DNA from: Brotonthovivens ammoniilytica
Lineage (GTDB): Bacteria; Bacillota; Clostridia; Lachnospirales; Lachnospiraceae
Reading direction: 5' to 3'
Assembly: GCF_025566885.1 (NCBI RefSeq)
Contig: NZ_JAOQJQ010000004.1
Span: 298,552 to 362,551 of the forward strand
Length of the DNA: 64,000 nt
Shown here: one piece after another, positions 53,707 through 63,196 of the stretch
Layout: each line of letters begins with the position of its first letter
Numbering within the stretch: the first letter of the stretch is position 1
Program-made: the position numbers and the translations under genes
Notes under the pieces: generated by a model
Databases searched by the model: none
What the model was told of the DNA's origin: nothing
Seen by the model: the letters and a program-made list of their open reading frames with translations, nothing else

Positions 53707-54450
53707 CTAAACCTGATTCCAAATTACCAGGGTACTGACTGCCTCGAACCCAAGATGTTCATATAATCCACGTCCCATTTCAGAAGCCTGAAGGGATGCC
53801 ATCCTAAAACCTTCCATCCTGCACTCCTCTAAAGCCGCCATTACAAGCTTACGCGCAATTCCCTTCCCCCGCTGGTCAGGCAGAACCGCAACTTCATGAA
53901 TCCCAGGATTGGGCCCTTTTTTATAAACCATTATCGTTCCAATAATCTTTCCCTGTTCCACATAACCAAAAAAGGCCAGCTTTTCAGGGTGCCGTTCCAT
54001 CAGCATTCGAAATGCCGGATACTCACTTGGTTTGGGAAAGGCTTCTGCCGTCACATCACACCATTCTTTCAAACGATCAGCATTGATTTGCTCAATATTA
54101 GGACTAAGATCTTTTTCAGAAATTTTAAAATTTTCTTCTATATGAAAAAGCATTCCTGTCTGCTCTTTGCGCACTTCATACCCAAGTTCTCTGAGTGTCC
54201 CTGCCACATTTTCAGGAACACACTCTTTTGTATAGCTGATCAGTCCGGGCTTATGTATCCGGATTCCTTCTATAATATATGGTACTGTATCCTCATCCAT
54301 TTTATCCAGACAAAAACGGTTGCTCCATCTGCTGGTTTCTACATTATAAAAGCGGTACCCCTTACCGGTCTGTACCATCTTTCCCTCCGTATCTGAAATA
54401 AACTGGCACAGGTCGCTAAAGCTGCTTTCCGGAAGCAGTATTTTCTCCAT
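53707..54450 (-). CDS. GNAT-family N-acetyltransferase (two-domain)
   Basis: About 247 residues. The C-terminal GNAT fold (about 110-247) has the acetyl-CoA signature LPDQRGKGIARKLVMAAL and ends with GLYEHLGFEAV. The N-terminal half is a diverged partner domain. The start at 54450 follows GGGAGG. The acceptor is unknown. It is alone between the radical SAM and MATE genes. Confidence 0.85.
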   Translation of the reverse strand: MEKILLPESSFSDLCQFISDTEGKMVQTGKGYRFYNVETSRWSNRFCLDKMDEDTVPYIIEGIRIHKPGLISYTKECVPENVAGTLRELGYEVRKEQTGMLFHIEENFKISEKDLSPNIEQINADRLKEWCDVTAEAFPKPSEYPAFRMLMERHPEKLAFFGYVEQGKIIGTIMVYKKGPNPGIHEVAVLPDQRGKGIARKLVMAALEECRMEGFRMASLQASEMGRGLYEHLGFEAVSTLVIWNQV

Positions 54451-54571
54451 ACATTTTCCTCCCGATCTTCTGTTTCTTATAATTATCTGCAGATGGCTCT
54501 CCAGCTGCGTCCTTATCATCTAAAGTCCTATTCTGTTATATTAACGTATTCTTCCAAAAAAATACACCCTT

Positions 54572-55930
54572 TTATACATCTTTTTTTCCAAGCCTGAAAT
54601 AAACAGTAATCAGCATTGTTATAAAACAGGCCAGCCCGCCAATGGCATTGGAGATAGGCTCTGCCCAAAATACACCATTTACGCCCATCTGAAACAAACC
54701 AGGCAGCAGCAGCGTTAACGGCACTACAATTACAATTTTTCTGAAAATAGAAAAAAATACTGCCCGCATGGATTTTCCCAGCGCAGTAAATGTACATTGT
54801 CCGCAAAACTGGAAAGCCATCATAAAGAATCCAAAGAAATATATATGAATTGCCGAACGTCCCAGAGTTTCCACCTGTGTATCACTGCTGAAAAGGTTTA
54901 TAAATATCTCCGGAAAGCCAGCTACCATTGCCCACGCAGCCAGGGTATATACAATGGTTATCAACGACAAAATGCGAATAGTTTTCTTTACTCTGGAAAA
55001 GGCTTTGGCCCCATAATTAAATCCCAGCACCGGCTGCCCGGCATTGGTCAGTCCCAGCACCGGAGCGGATATGACTTCCCTTATGGAATTAATAATCGTC
55101 ATAATTCCCACATAAATATCTCCGCCAAACACCTGAAGGGTTGCATTGCATACAATCTGCACCACTGAGTTGGTAACTGAAAGAGTAAATCCGGAAAGCC
55201 CAAGAGAAAGAATTTTTAAAACTCTTCGTTTTTGAAGCTTCATATCTTTTATCCGAAGCGGTATCAGCGCCTTTTTTCCCCGCAGGAAACGCCAGGTCCA
55301 CAATGCTGCAGCCGCCTGAGAGATTACTGTAGCAATGGCTGCACCGCGCACTTCCAGCCGGAATACAAAGATAAACAAAGGATCCAGTACAATATTAAGC
55401 CCGGCTCCAATTAAGACAGTCAATAGTCCAATCGTTCCAAATCCCTGGGCATTAATAAATGAATTCAGCCCCAGACTTATAAGCACGAAAACCGTTCCAA
55501 ACAAATAGATCGTTAAATACTGTACCGCATAAGGAAACGTTTCCTGACTGGCTCCTAACAGCCATAGCAGCGGCTCACGTGCCAACAGTCCCGCCACAGT
55601 GAGTCCCCCAGAAAATATTAATAACAAGGTAAAACTATTTCCCAGTATGGCAGAGGCTTCCTCTGTATTTTTCCGTCCCCGCTCAATAGAAAAAAGCGGC
55701 GTTCCTCCGGTTCCGATTAAATTGGCAAAGGCTATAATCATGGTGATTACTGGGAGACAGACCCCCACACCAGTCAGGGCGTTCATAGAAGCGCCCTTTA
55801 ATCTGCCCAGGTACATACGGTCTACTACATTATATAGTACATTAATCAGCTGGGCGATGGTCATTGGCACAGCCAGACGCATTAATATTTTTACAATACT
55901 GCCTTTTGAAAAATCACTTTCAGTTCTCAT
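54572..55930 (-). CDS. MATE family efflux transporter
   Basis: A 452-residue multidrug/toxin exporter with about twelve membrane helices in two MatE halves (MRLAVPMTIAQLINVLYNVVDRMYLG near the N-terminus; GQPVLGFNYGAKAFSRVKK mid-protein). It uses Na+ or H+ gradients. Its start overlaps the 3' end of the upstream GNAT gene by 11 nt, suggesting co-transcription. The substrate is unknown. Confidence 0.92.
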   Translation of the reverse strand: MRTESDFSKGSIVKILMRLAVPMTIAQLINVLYNVVDRMYLGRLKGASMNALTGVGVCLPVITMIIAFANLIGTGGTPLFSIERGRKNTEEASAILGNSFTLLLIFSGGLTVAGLLAREPLLWLLGASQETFPYAVQYLTIYLFGTVFVLISLGLNSFINAQGFGTIGLLTVLIGAGLNIVLDPLFIFVFRLEVRGAAIATVISQAAAALWTWRFLRGKKALIPLRIKDMKLQKRRVLKILSLGLSGFTLSVTNSVVQIVCNATLQVFGGDIYVGIMTIINSIREVISAPVLGLTNAGQPVLGFNYGAKAFSRVKKTIRILSLITIVYTLAAWAMVAGFPEIFINLFSSDTQVETLGRSAIHIYFFGFFMMAFQFCGQCTFTALGKSMRAVFFSIFRKIVIVVPLTLLLPGLFQMGVNGVFWAEPISNAIGGLACFITMLITVYFRLGKKDV

Positions 55931-56363
55931 GACAATCGCAGCACCTGGAAATGTCTTTCCTGTTCAGCCTCATATTCACGGCTTCCTCTTCCTGACCGTG
56001 TTTCCCGCTTTCTTTTTTGAAACCAATTTTTTCAAAAAAAGCAAAGGTGTCTTTTCCTGCTGTCAGGCAGATCTCTTCCACATTAGACAATACCGCTTTA
56101 TCAATAAGCAGTCTGACAATAAAGTCTCCAAGCCCCCGTCCTCTGTAAGCTTTAAGCACTCCTACGTGGCTGATGATGCATTCCCATCCATCATAAAAAA
56201 TGCGTCCTGTCCCTACAGCCCTGTCATCAGCATAGACAACGGCATGCATACTTAAACACTCCTTTTCATCCTCCCACATAAAGGAATCTTTGAATACCTG
56301 CTTTCTGATTTCTTTTATTACAGCTAAATCCTCCTGTCCCGAATAAAACTTTCCCTGCACCAT
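55920..56363 (-). CDS. GNAT-family N-acetyltransferase, ElaA/YjcF-like
   Basis: A 147-residue single-domain acetyltransferase with VGTGRIFYDG, IGHVGVLKAYRGRG-like SHVGVLKAYRGRGLGDFIVR (acetyl-CoA P-loop) and FFEKIGFKKESG near the end. It overlaps the MATE gene downstream. The acceptor is unknown. Confidence 0.85.
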   Translation of the reverse strand: MVQGKFYSGQEDLAVIKEIRKQVFKDSFMWEDEKECLSMHAVVYADDRAVGTGRIFYDGWECIISHVGVLKAYRGRGLGDFIVRLLIDKAVLSNVEEICLTAGKDTFAFFEKIGFKKESGKHGQEEEAVNMRLNRKDISRCCDCHEN

Positions 56364-56387
56364 AATAAATTCCTCTTTTCTTTCAAA

Positions 56388-56975
56388 TTACTCCAGCTTC
56401 ATTTTTACCTGTAATCGTACGTCCTTTACATTTTCGTCCCATACAGCCAGATAGCCTCCCCCGTTAGCTGCCTGCCAAAAATAAAAATCTTTCTGCTGTG
56501 CTGAAAATTTTTCCATCACAGACATTATCGTTCCCCCATGGGCGACGATTCCAATACGTGACAGCTTTCTTTCTGCCGCATCCCGCAGACATTCCAAAAA
56601 TGAATTTTGACACCGAACCCGAAAGTCTGATCCAGATTCTCCATGAGGAATGTCTCCTAGCCCAATACTGTCAATCCAGCTCCTGTATGCCTGCAGATCC
56701 TTCAATTCATGATATGTCCTGTACTCAAAATCACCGAAATCCGTCTCTTCCAGTCCGTTCCATATCAGTATATTTTGTTTCGGAAATAAGATCTGTGCTG
56801 TCTGCCGGCAGCGTTTCATTCTGCTTGTATACACCAGCTGAACATCCCTAAGCATGCCTCCTATACGCTTAAGCTGCCGGCAGCTTTCCTCCAGCAATGC
56901 TTCATCTGTCCGTCCCACATAACGTTTTTCCAGATTACCTTTCGTTTTTCCATGTCTGATTAAATAGATTTCCAA
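56388..56975 (-). CDS. Histidine phosphatase family protein
   Basis: A 195-residue branch-1 histidine phosphatase with the RHG motif in MEIYLIRHGKTKGN (catalytic His8), EETDFGDFEYRTYHEL and VAHGGTIMS. The start is a TTG at 56975 after AGAGGGGG, one base past the stop of the patatin gene; the long frame would begin within that gene. It may act on sugar phosphates, cobalamin-path intermediates or proteins; no cob genes are near. Confidence 0.87.
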   Translation of the reverse strand: MEIYLIRHGKTKGNLEKRYVGRTDEALLEESCRQLKRIGGMLRDVQLVYTSRMKRCRQTAQILFPKQNILIWNGLEETDFGDFEYRTYHELKDLQAYRSWIDSIGLGDIPHGESGSDFRVRCQNSFLECLRDAAERKLSRIGIVAHGGTIMSVMEKFSAQQKDFYFWQAANGGGYLAVWDENVKDVRLQVKMKLE

Positions 56976-56976
56976 C

Positions 56977-57837
56977 CTAGTCCCCCTCTTTGACAAGATA
57001 TTGTTTTAAGGCTTCCATCTGCTCCTGGGCCTCCCGTATTCCTTCCTGATACAAAGGTTCAAGGCGGTTCCAATCACCTTCTGTCCGGCCCACACCATAG
57101 GTATTCTTTGGAGCTATTACAAACACCTTTCCCTGTTTTTCCAATTTAAATAATTCTTTGCAGGTTTCATTATACTCCTGGGCTCTTCGATTCATCCGCT
57201 CTACAATCTTGGGATATTTTCTGCAAAGACGATTAATCAGTTTCTGAGACCTCTCCGGTCCTTTTTCATAATCCCGTTCTCTGGTCAATATTACAATAAT
57301 TTTATCACAGCCCTCCTCCATAGCCTTCTTAAACGGCACGGAATCGGCAATCCCGCCATCCATATAATAGTTTTCACCCAGCTTTACCGGTGGAAACAAC
57401 ACAGGCAGGGAACAACTGGCGATGGTTGTTTCCCAACGCTTCTCATATGCCGGAAGTTCCATATATTCCGCCTCCCCGGTTGCAATATTAGTAACTACAG
57501 CTACCACTTTGCCAGAATAATCCGCCAGCGCATCATAATCATAGGGTACTAATTTATTGGGAATCTCATCAAAAGCAAAATCCAGATTATAGTAACAGCG
57601 TTTTTTCGGGTTTAATAAATGATGGACTCCCATATATCGCCTGTCATGCATATATAGTTTTGTAAACTCCGCATTTCTGCCCCGCTGTTTTGATATGTAA
57701 GAAACTCCATATGCAATTCCGGCGGATACGCCGATAAAATAGTCCGGCATAATATGCTCATCTAAAAATACATCTGCTACCCCGCAGGAAAATATTGTCC
57801 GGCTTGCTCCGCCTTCCATAACGATGCCCAGTTTCAT
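56977..57837 (-). CDS. Patatin-like phospholipase family protein
   Basis: About 286 residues. The hydrolase dyad is Ser38 in GVSAG and Asp160 in YMDGGIADS. The oxyanion loop is in VMEGGASRT. AAGGGG precedes the ATG at 57837. Patatins hydrolyse acyl lipids; RssA-type relatives in Firmicutes have unclear substrates. It is coupled with the histidine phosphatase, whose TTG follows its stop. Confidence 0.9.
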   Translation of the reverse strand: MKLGIVMEGGASRTIFSCGVADVFLDEHIMPDYFIGVSAGIAYGVSYISKQRGRNAEFTKLYMHDRRYMGVHHLLNPKKRCYYNLDFAFDEIPNKLVPYDYDALADYSGKVVAVVTNIATGEAEYMELPAYEKRWETTIASCSLPVLFPPVKLGENYYMDGGIADSVPFKKAMEEGCDKIIVILTRERDYEKGPERSQKLINRLCRKYPKIVERMNRRAQEYNETCKELFKLEKQGKVFVIAPKNTYGVGRTEGDWNRLEPLYQEGIREAQEQMEALKQYLVKEGD

Positions 57838-58125
57838 TTTTCCGCCCCTTTCTCTCCAAACAACAGATTTATAAACCAATATAACATGATTTTTACTATA
57901 TTTCAAAATTTGTATTACTCTTTTTTCTTCCTGATCTGAAAATAAATTACCCTTTTACTCATAAAATTTCTTTTCAAGCCCGGTCTTTTATGCTATATTA
58001 CTTCTCGAAAAATATTAACCTCAACTGCCAGAGGCCATACAAAACTGTTTACAGAAATCTAGCAATTAGAATACTTTTCTTTTGTATCCTGGCCGGGCAG
58101 ACAAGAACCTTATGGAGGTATCACT

Positions 58126-58830
58126 GTGAAACAACAAACTGCTTTAAAATTTGACACTGTTATTTTTGACCTTGACGGCACACTGCTGGATACTTTAGAC
58201 GATCTCACAGCCAGCGTAAACTATTGTATGAAAAAATTCGGCTGTCCCCTGCATTCCCGTGAGGATGTCCGCAAGATGGTTGGAAACGGTGTTAATTCCC
58301 TGCTGGAAAGAGCACTTCCCAACGGCAGAAACACTCCTTTTTATTCTGACTGTGTTGCAGTATTCCAGGAATACTATAAAAATCATATGCTGGATCAGAC
58401 CGGCCCATTTTCCGGAATTATCCCTATGCTCCAGGCTTTAAAAGCAAAAGACTATAAACTTGCTGTCGTTTCCAATAAATTCGATGCAGCGGTAAAGGGA
58501 CTTTGTAATGATTTCTTTTCCCGCTATATTTCTTCGGCCATTGGTGAATCCCCGCATATCGCCCGAAAACCTGCACCGGACACGGTTTTTAAAGCTATAG
58601 AAGAGCTTCATTCAATACCCAGCCGCTGCATTTATGTAGGAGATTCTGAAGTAGATATTGAAACAGCTGCCAATACCGGGATTCCATGTATTTCAGTAAA
58701 TTGGGGATTTAAAGATACTGCCTTCTTACAGCAGCATCACGCCTCGGTGATTGTCTCCTCTCCGGATGAGCTGTTAAAGGAAATTTTTAAAATGTCTGAT
58801 TCTTCAAATGCAAATCCTTGTTCAAATTAG
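58126..58830 (+). CDS. HAD-family phosphatase, Gph-like
   Basis: A 234-residue HAD hydrolase with motif I FDLDGTLLDT (Asp15, Asp17), motif II VVSNKFD, motif III lysine in ARKPAPDTVF and motif IV YVGDSEVDIETA. The cap is of the phosphoglycolate phosphatase type. It starts at GTG after GGAGG. A -10-like TGCTATATT lies about 130 bp upstream. Substrate is uncertain: phosphoglycolate or a related small phosphate ester. Confidence 0.88.
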   Translation: MKQQTALKFDTVIFDLDGTLLDTLDDLTASVNYCMKKFGCPLHSREDVRKMVGNGVNSLLERALPNGRNTPFYSDCVAVFQEYYKNHMLDQTGPFSGIIPMLQALKAKDYKLAVVSNKFDAAVKGLCNDFFSRYISSAIGESPHIARKPAPDTVFKAIEELHSIPSRCIYVGDSEVDIETAANTGIPCISVNWGFKDTAFLQQHHASVIVSSPDELLKEIFKMSDSSNANPCSN

Positions 58831-58871
58831 ACGTTATCTTCGGTTTTATAAAAGCAGAATAAACAGCTGCA

Positions 58872-58972
58872 AAAAACCTGACAGCATTTATATCGGAATA
58901 GGCCTTCAATTGCCAGACTTTTGTCTGATATTTAAAAGCCCTTCATTCCTATATAGTCTGTCAGGTATTTTT
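58872..58972. terminator. Long imperfect hairpin between gph-like and luxR-type genes
   Basis: Nested stems: ACCTGACAG/CTGTCAGGT (58876-58884, 58958-58966), then TATAT/ATATA, GGAAT/ATTCC, GGC/GCC and CAGAC-TTTT-GTCTG. T runs follow on the plus strand. It serves as a bidirectional terminator of convergent genes and is about 91 nt long. Confidence 0.7.
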
Positions 58973-58992
58973 AGCACTTTATTTTATAACAG

Positions 58993-59742
58993 TTACTCTT
59001 TTTCTTTAATCATCTTAAATAACTGAACACGATGATTAATATCAAGCTTCCTATATATATTTAAAATATGTTTTTTCAATGTGTTCACACTGATTACCAG
59101 TTCCCCGCTGATCTCATTGTTATCCTTTCCTTTCATAAGCAGGGACAATATCGTGTTTTCCCGTTTTGTTAAATGATATTTCTGTACCGCTTCTGACACT
59201 GTAAGCTTTTCCTGAATTTCCTGCCGGTTTCTCCGCTCTTCAGATAATCGAAATAACAGATGATCTTTCATTAACTCAAATATAAACATATCATCAGAGT
59301 CAAAATTATCTTTCCCGATCGTTCGGTACAGCGTCACCAATCCCACACAGTCTTTCCCATCTCCAAGTAAAAGATGCATGGAATACTGCCAATTATTTAA
59401 CACATAATATTCTTTATAATAAGAGGACTTCAGACGGATTTCCGTGGGGATAATATCTGTTTCCCTAAAAACAATACTCTTTCCCAAAAAAGAAAGGGTG
59501 CTTTTTTTCATCATTTCATGAAACATTCCCTCACCGTCAATCTCACAATTATATTTTACAGATCTGCAAAATTTGTGTCCCTCATTCACCTCTGTAAGAT
59601 AAAATTCTGCTCCGTCAAAATCCAATACCATTTTCATCTGTTCCAGAAACTGCTGACGCATCAGCGTTAAGTCAGCAGTGGTATATATTTTATAAATAAT
59701 ATTATTCAAAACACTCCAGTTATTTGCCGCTACAGTCCTCAA
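58993..59742 (-). CDS. LuxR-family transcriptional regulator
   Basis: A 249-residue regulator. The C-terminal HTH (about 186-245) has LTKRENTILSLLMKGKDNNE and SVNTLKKHILNIYRKLDI. The N-terminal 180 residues are GAF-like, with no receiver aspartate, so it senses a ligand rather than being a phosphorylated regulator. It lies 44 bp downstream of the carbonic anhydrase gene. Confidence 0.88.
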   Translation of the reverse strand: MRTVAANNWSVLNNIIYKIYTTADLTLMRQQFLEQMKMVLDFDGAEFYLTEVNEGHKFCRSVKYNCEIDGEGMFHEMMKKSTLSFLGKSIVFRETDIIPTEIRLKSSYYKEYYVLNNWQYSMHLLLGDGKDCVGLVTLYRTIGKDNFDSDDMFIFELMKDHLLFRLSEERRNRQEIQEKLTVSEAVQKYHLTKRENTILSLLMKGKDNNEISGELVISVNTLKKHILNIYRKLDINHRVQLFKMIKEKE

Positions 59743-59785
59743 CTACTGTTCCACCTCTTTCCATCCAATCTATTTAAAAGTACAA

Positions 59786-60319
59786 TTACTGCTTTTCTAC
59801 TCTCTGACTTGAATCCATACGGATTATTTCCCCGGACAGATACTTTTTCCCAAAAACGGCATAATCAATGGCATTCTTCCGATTTTCTGTAATTTCCTCA
59901 TATGTGGCTTTTCTGCGGACTTTCGCAGGACTTCCCAGAGCGACCATTCCATCAGGTATCACCATCCCTTGAGTAACCAGTGCTCCGGCGCCAACTATTG
60001 AATTTTTCCCGATTCTGGCCCCATTTAAAATAATAGCTCCCATGCCAATTAATGCTCCATCACTAATTTCGCACCCATGAACAACTGCCCCATGGCCAAT
60101 GGTTACATAATCGCCTATTTTAACCGGAAACCCGGCATCCGCATGAAGAATACATCCGTCCTGAATGTTGCTGCTTTTTCCAATTTTAATGCTGTCATGG
60201 TCTCCCCTTATTACAGAATGAAACCATACACTGCTGTCTTCTTCCAAACTTACATCTCCCCATACATCTGCGCTTTCCGCAATAAAAACACGATTTGCCG
60301 TGCTGTATTTTTTGTCCAC
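59786..60319 (-). CDS. Gamma-carbonic anhydrase family protein
   Basis: A 177-residue left-handed beta-helix of hexapeptide repeats. Putative zinc ligands are His59, His76 and His81 (ILHADAG, TIGHGAVVHGC). Such YrdA/CaiE-like proteins may be carbonic anhydrases or acyl-CoA related enzymes. It overlaps the LysR gene by 1 nt and is likely under its control. Confidence 0.9.
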   Translation of the reverse strand: MDKKYSTANRVFIAESADVWGDVSLEEDSSVWFHSVIRGDHDSIKIGKSSNIQDGCILHADAGFPVKIGDYVTIGHGAVVHGCEISDGALIGMGAIILNGARIGKNSIVGAGALVTQGMVIPDGMVALGSPAKVRRKATYEEITENRKNAIDYAVFGKKYLSGEIIRMDSSQRVEKQ

Positions 60320-61209
60320 TATCTTTTTTCCTCCCTTCTATTTTTATCTGCTGAGAAAAATTGTATTAACTCCGGCAGCAATGGTATGTTCTCTCCCTTT
60401 CGTTTTACAAAATACAAATTCCATTGAAACAGTTCCTCCGGAATCGGTATGGAAAGAATATCCGGATATGAAATAGTATTGCACAATTTTGATATGAATA
60501 CAGTACCTCCAACCTGATCCCGGCACATCTCCAAAGCTGTTACAATATTATTCACTGTATAAACATGAGCTAATTTCACTCCCTGCTCTTCCAGGATTTT
60601 CAATACTTTGCGGTTACTTTTCTGAAGGGACTCTACCACAATAAAAGAAACGCCTTCAAAATCGTTCCAGCTTTTTACACCCGTGCCTGCCAGCTCATGC
60701 TCTTTATGGAGCATAATGCTCAAACCCTCCTGAGCAATTTCAAAAGTTTCACATCCCGCCCAGGGCTTTGCTTCACTGATAATAATTCCATCACATAAAC
60801 CTTTTCGCAGATTTTTAATGCAATCTTCTTCCCGAAGCTCCAAAAGCTGCAGAGAATATTCCGGGTATTTCTGCAAAAATTCCTGTTCCATAGATAAAGG
60901 ATAAACTATGGAGGCTCCTGTTGTGAGGCAGATACGAACAACATCTTTTTTCCGAAAACGGCATATCGCCTCCTTTACAGTATATAATTCCGGAAGAATC
61001 TTATCTAATTTTTCTTTCAGATAATATCCGGCCTCTGTAGCCTGAACGCCTTTATTATTTCTTAAAAAAAGCTTTACCTCTAGTTCCTCTTCTAGAGCTG
61101 AAATGGCTTTGCTCAGCGCCTGCTGGGAAACAAACATTTTCTCTGACGCCTTTGTAAAACTTTTCTGTTTGTATACTGCTGCAAAATATTCTAATTGCTT
61201 TAACTCCAT
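60319..61209 (-). CDS. LysR-family transcriptional regulator
   Basis: A 296-residue regulator with an N-terminal winged helix (MELKQLEYFAAVYKQKSFTK, ASEKMFVSQQALSKAISALE) and a periplasmic-binding-like effector domain. GGAGG lies before the ATG at 61209. It is divergent from the dehydrogenase gene, the typical LysR layout, and overlaps the gamma-carbonic anhydrase gene. The inducer is unknown. Confidence 0.92.
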   Translation of the reverse strand: MELKQLEYFAAVYKQKSFTKASEKMFVSQQALSKAISALEEELEVKLFLRNNKGVQATEAGYYLKEKLDKILPELYTVKEAICRFRKKDVVRICLTTGASIVYPLSMEQEFLQKYPEYSLQLLELREEDCIKNLRKGLCDGIIISEAKPWAGCETFEIAQEGLSIMLHKEHELAGTGVKSWNDFEGVSFIVVESLQKSNRKVLKILEEQGVKLAHVYTVNNIVTALEMCRDQVGGTVFISKLCNTISYPDILSIPIPEELFQWNLYFVKRKGENIPLLPELIQFFSADKNRREEKR

Positions 61210-61283
61210 TTTAATCCTCCACAACTAAAATTTGTACCAGCACAATTATTAACTGTTTTACATCTGCAGGCCCGCACCGTATA

Positions 61284-61303
61284 CTTAGCTCATAAATATT
61301 GTA
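61284..61303 (+). promoter_or_regulatory. AT-rich dyad in the LysR/SDR intergenic region
   Basis: ATAAATA-TTG-TATTTAT is a palindrome in the 123-bp divergent region, a plausible LysR site by position. The exact footprint is not known. Confidence 0.4.
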
Positions 61304-61332
61304 TTTATTTCAGTACAAAAGGAGATTTAACT

Positions 61333-62100
61333 ATGTTTAATTTAAAAGGAAAAGTTGCTGTTGTAACAGGTGCTTCCAGCGGTCTTGGAGCCGATGCTGC
61401 CAGAGCTTATGCAAAAGCCGGAGCTTCGGTTGCTATTTTGGCGCGCAGGAAAGAAAAATTAGAGGCCCTTGCTGAAGAACTAAAAAGCGATCACACAAAC
61501 GTCCTGGCTGTTTCCTGTGACGTAACCGATGAAGCTAGTGTAAAATCTGCTGTGCAGCAGGTAATTGAACATTTCGGTAAAATTGATATCCTTCTGAATA
61601 ATGCCGGCATTGCAGTTAAGGGCGGTGTAGATACCCTGTCTCAGGATGATTGGAATCGTTCTATGGATACAAATGTAAAAGGTATCTTTCTTGTTTCTAA
61701 ATATGTGGTCCCACATATGATGGAACAACACTATGGTAAGATCATCAATACAAGTTCTGTAAACGCATTCATAGGCGATAAAGCAGATCTGTTCATCCGC
61801 CATTCCTACAATGCTTCCAAAAGCGCAGTACTAGGTTTATCCATGGGCATGGCTGCTTCCTACGGAAAATACAATATCACAGTAAATACTATCTGCCCCG
61901 GTCTTTTCGAATCAGAAATGACCTCAAGTACTTTATTCCAGTCCGAAGAATTTCTAAAAGCGTATAGCTACCAGTGCCCCCTTGGACGACCTGGGCAGCC
62001 CGGAGAATTAAACGGTGCAATTTTATTTTTCTCCAGCGATGCTTCCAGCTATATTACGGGACAGTTTATGATTATTGACGGAGGCACCTCATTCGTATAA
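61333..62100 (+). CDS. Short-chain dehydrogenase/reductase (SDR)
   Basis: A 255-residue classical SDR with the NAD(P) motif TGASSGLG (12-19), NNAG (89-92), catalytic Ser141/142, Tyr159 and Lys163 (SYNASKSAV), ending SSDASSYITGQFMIIDGG. It resembles FabG/gluconate-5-dehydrogenase-type enzymes; the substrate is not clear. GGAG precedes the ATG. Divergent from the LysR regulator, which likely controls it. Confidence 0.92.
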   Translation: MFNLKGKVAVVTGASSGLGADAARAYAKAGASVAILARRKEKLEALAEELKSDHTNVLAVSCDVTDEASVKSAVQQVIEHFGKIDILLNNAGIAVKGGVDTLSQDDWNRSMDTNVKGIFLVSKYVVPHMMEQHYGKIINTSSVNAFIGDKADLFIRHSYNASKSAVLGLSMGMAASYGKYNITVNTICPGLFESEMTSSTLFQSEEFLKAYSYQCPLGRPGQPGELNGAILFFSSDASSYITGQFMIIDGGTSFV

Positions 62101-62105
62101 TTTCT

Positions 62106-62132
62106 AATCCTCTATTCATTGAATAGGGGATT
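62106..62132 (+). terminator. Terminator after the SDR gene
   Basis: AATCCTCTATTC and GAATAGGGGATT form a 12-bp stem with a 3-nt loop, followed by TTTAC. Confidence 0.8.
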
Positions 62133-62280
62133 TTACTTTTATGATGGTTTTTATTTTAGCAAAATCCTTTATTTCCTGCAAGCCATGCCATATGTCTCTA
62201 TATTTTCCCTTCTTCTTAATCCATAAAATATGGGCAATAGAAAGATATTCGCTGCTCTGGTTTTACATTTCTTAGAATCG

Positions 62281-62322
62281 AAAAAAGACTATCAGCGTTT
62301 TTCACTGATAGTCTCTTTTTTC
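62281..62322. terminator. Terminator at the end of the tRNA array
   Basis: TATCAG and CTGATA arms, extended by AAAAAAGA and TCTTTTTT, give a hairpin with T tracts on both strands; on the minus strand it ends the tRNA array. Confidence 0.8.
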
Positions 62323-62323
62323 A

Positions 62324-62396
62324 TGAGACATCGGGGATTCGAACCCCGGACAACTTGATTAAAAGTCAAGTGCTCTACCAACTGAGCTAATATCCC
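62324..62396 (-). tRNA. tRNA-Lys (TTT)
   Basis: Cloverleaf with anticodon loop CTTTTAA; no encoded CCA. Identical to the tRNA-Lys at 62924. Confidence 0.95.
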
Positions 62397-62411
62397 ACAC
62401 ATAAAAATAAA

Positions 62412-62483
62412 CTGGGCTAGTTGGATTCGAACCAACGAATGTAGCAGTCAAAGTGCTATGCCTTACCCCTTGGCGATAGCCCA
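62412..62483 (-). tRNA. tRNA-Gln (TTG)
   Basis: Cloverleaf with anticodon loop CTTTGAC; acceptor TGGGCTA/TAGCCCA; no encoded CCA. Confidence 0.94.
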
Positions 62484-62516
62484 ACATTACAAACTTACAG
62501 CTTTTATACTGTAAAA

Positions 62517-62591
62517 GGTGGATACAGGGATTCGAACCCTGGGCCTCCAGAGCCACAATCTGGCGCGCTAACCAACTGCGCTATACCCACC
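62517..62591 (-). tRNA. tRNA-His (GTG)
   Basis: Anticodon loop TTGTGGC. The extra 5' G (-1) opposite C73, the tRNA-His identity feature, is present. Confidence 0.94.
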
Positions 62592-62640
62592 ATAATTGCC
62601 AAGTATACATAGTACTTCTGAAAATCTGCTTTCCCAGAAA

Positions 62641-62714
<74 letters not shown>

Positions 62715-62741
62715 AAATATCAAATATTCTTGAAAAAAGAA

Positions 62742-62812
62742 AGCGGGTGATGGGAATCGAACCCACGTATCCAGCTTGGAAGGCTGGTGTTCTACCATTG
62801 AACTACACCCGC
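62742..62812 (-). tRNA. tRNA-Gly (TCC)
   Basis: Anticodon loop CTTCCAA; acceptor GCGGGTG/CACCCGC; 71 nt. Confidence 0.95.
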
Positions 62813-62818
62813 ATACAA

Positions 62819-62893
62819 TCGGGGTGACAGGATTCGAACCTGCGACCTCCTGGTCCCAAACCAGGCGCTCTAGCCAAGCTGAGCCACACCCCG
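62819..62893 (-). tRNA. tRNA-Pro (TGG)
   Basis: Anticodon loop TTTGGGA; acceptor CGGGGTG/CACCCCG. This or an isoacceptor is the effector of the proS T-box. Confidence 0.94.
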
Positions 62894-62923
62894 TATTACT
62901 ATTTTCACTATCAAATTATATAA

Positions 62924-62996
62924 TGAGACATCGGGGATTCGAACCCCGGACAACTTGATTAAAAGTCAAGTGCTCTACCAACTGAGCTAATATCCC
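62924..62996 (-). tRNA. tRNA-Lys (TTT), second copy
   Basis: Identical in all 73 positions to the copy at 62324-62396; the pair brackets Gln, His, Arg, Gly and Pro genes, which may reflect an array duplication. Confidence 0.95.
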
Positions 62997-63018
62997 ATCA
63001 CTCTCAATTCCTTGAGAA

Positions 63019-63091
<73 letters not shown>

Positions 63092-63096
63092 ATGAG

Positions 63097-63170
63097 TTGC
63101 GGGGATAGGATTTGAACCTATGACCTTCGGGTTATGAGCCCGACGAGCTTCCAGACTGCTCCACCCCGCG
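63097..63170 (-). tRNA. Initiator tRNA-fMet (CAT)
   Basis: Anticodon loop CTCATAA with three G-C pairs in the anticodon stem (GGG/CCC) and a C1-A72 mismatch, the marks of initiator tRNA. Confidence 0.94.
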
Positions 63171-63196
63171 TTATGAAATTAAAGGCTTATGCCAAA

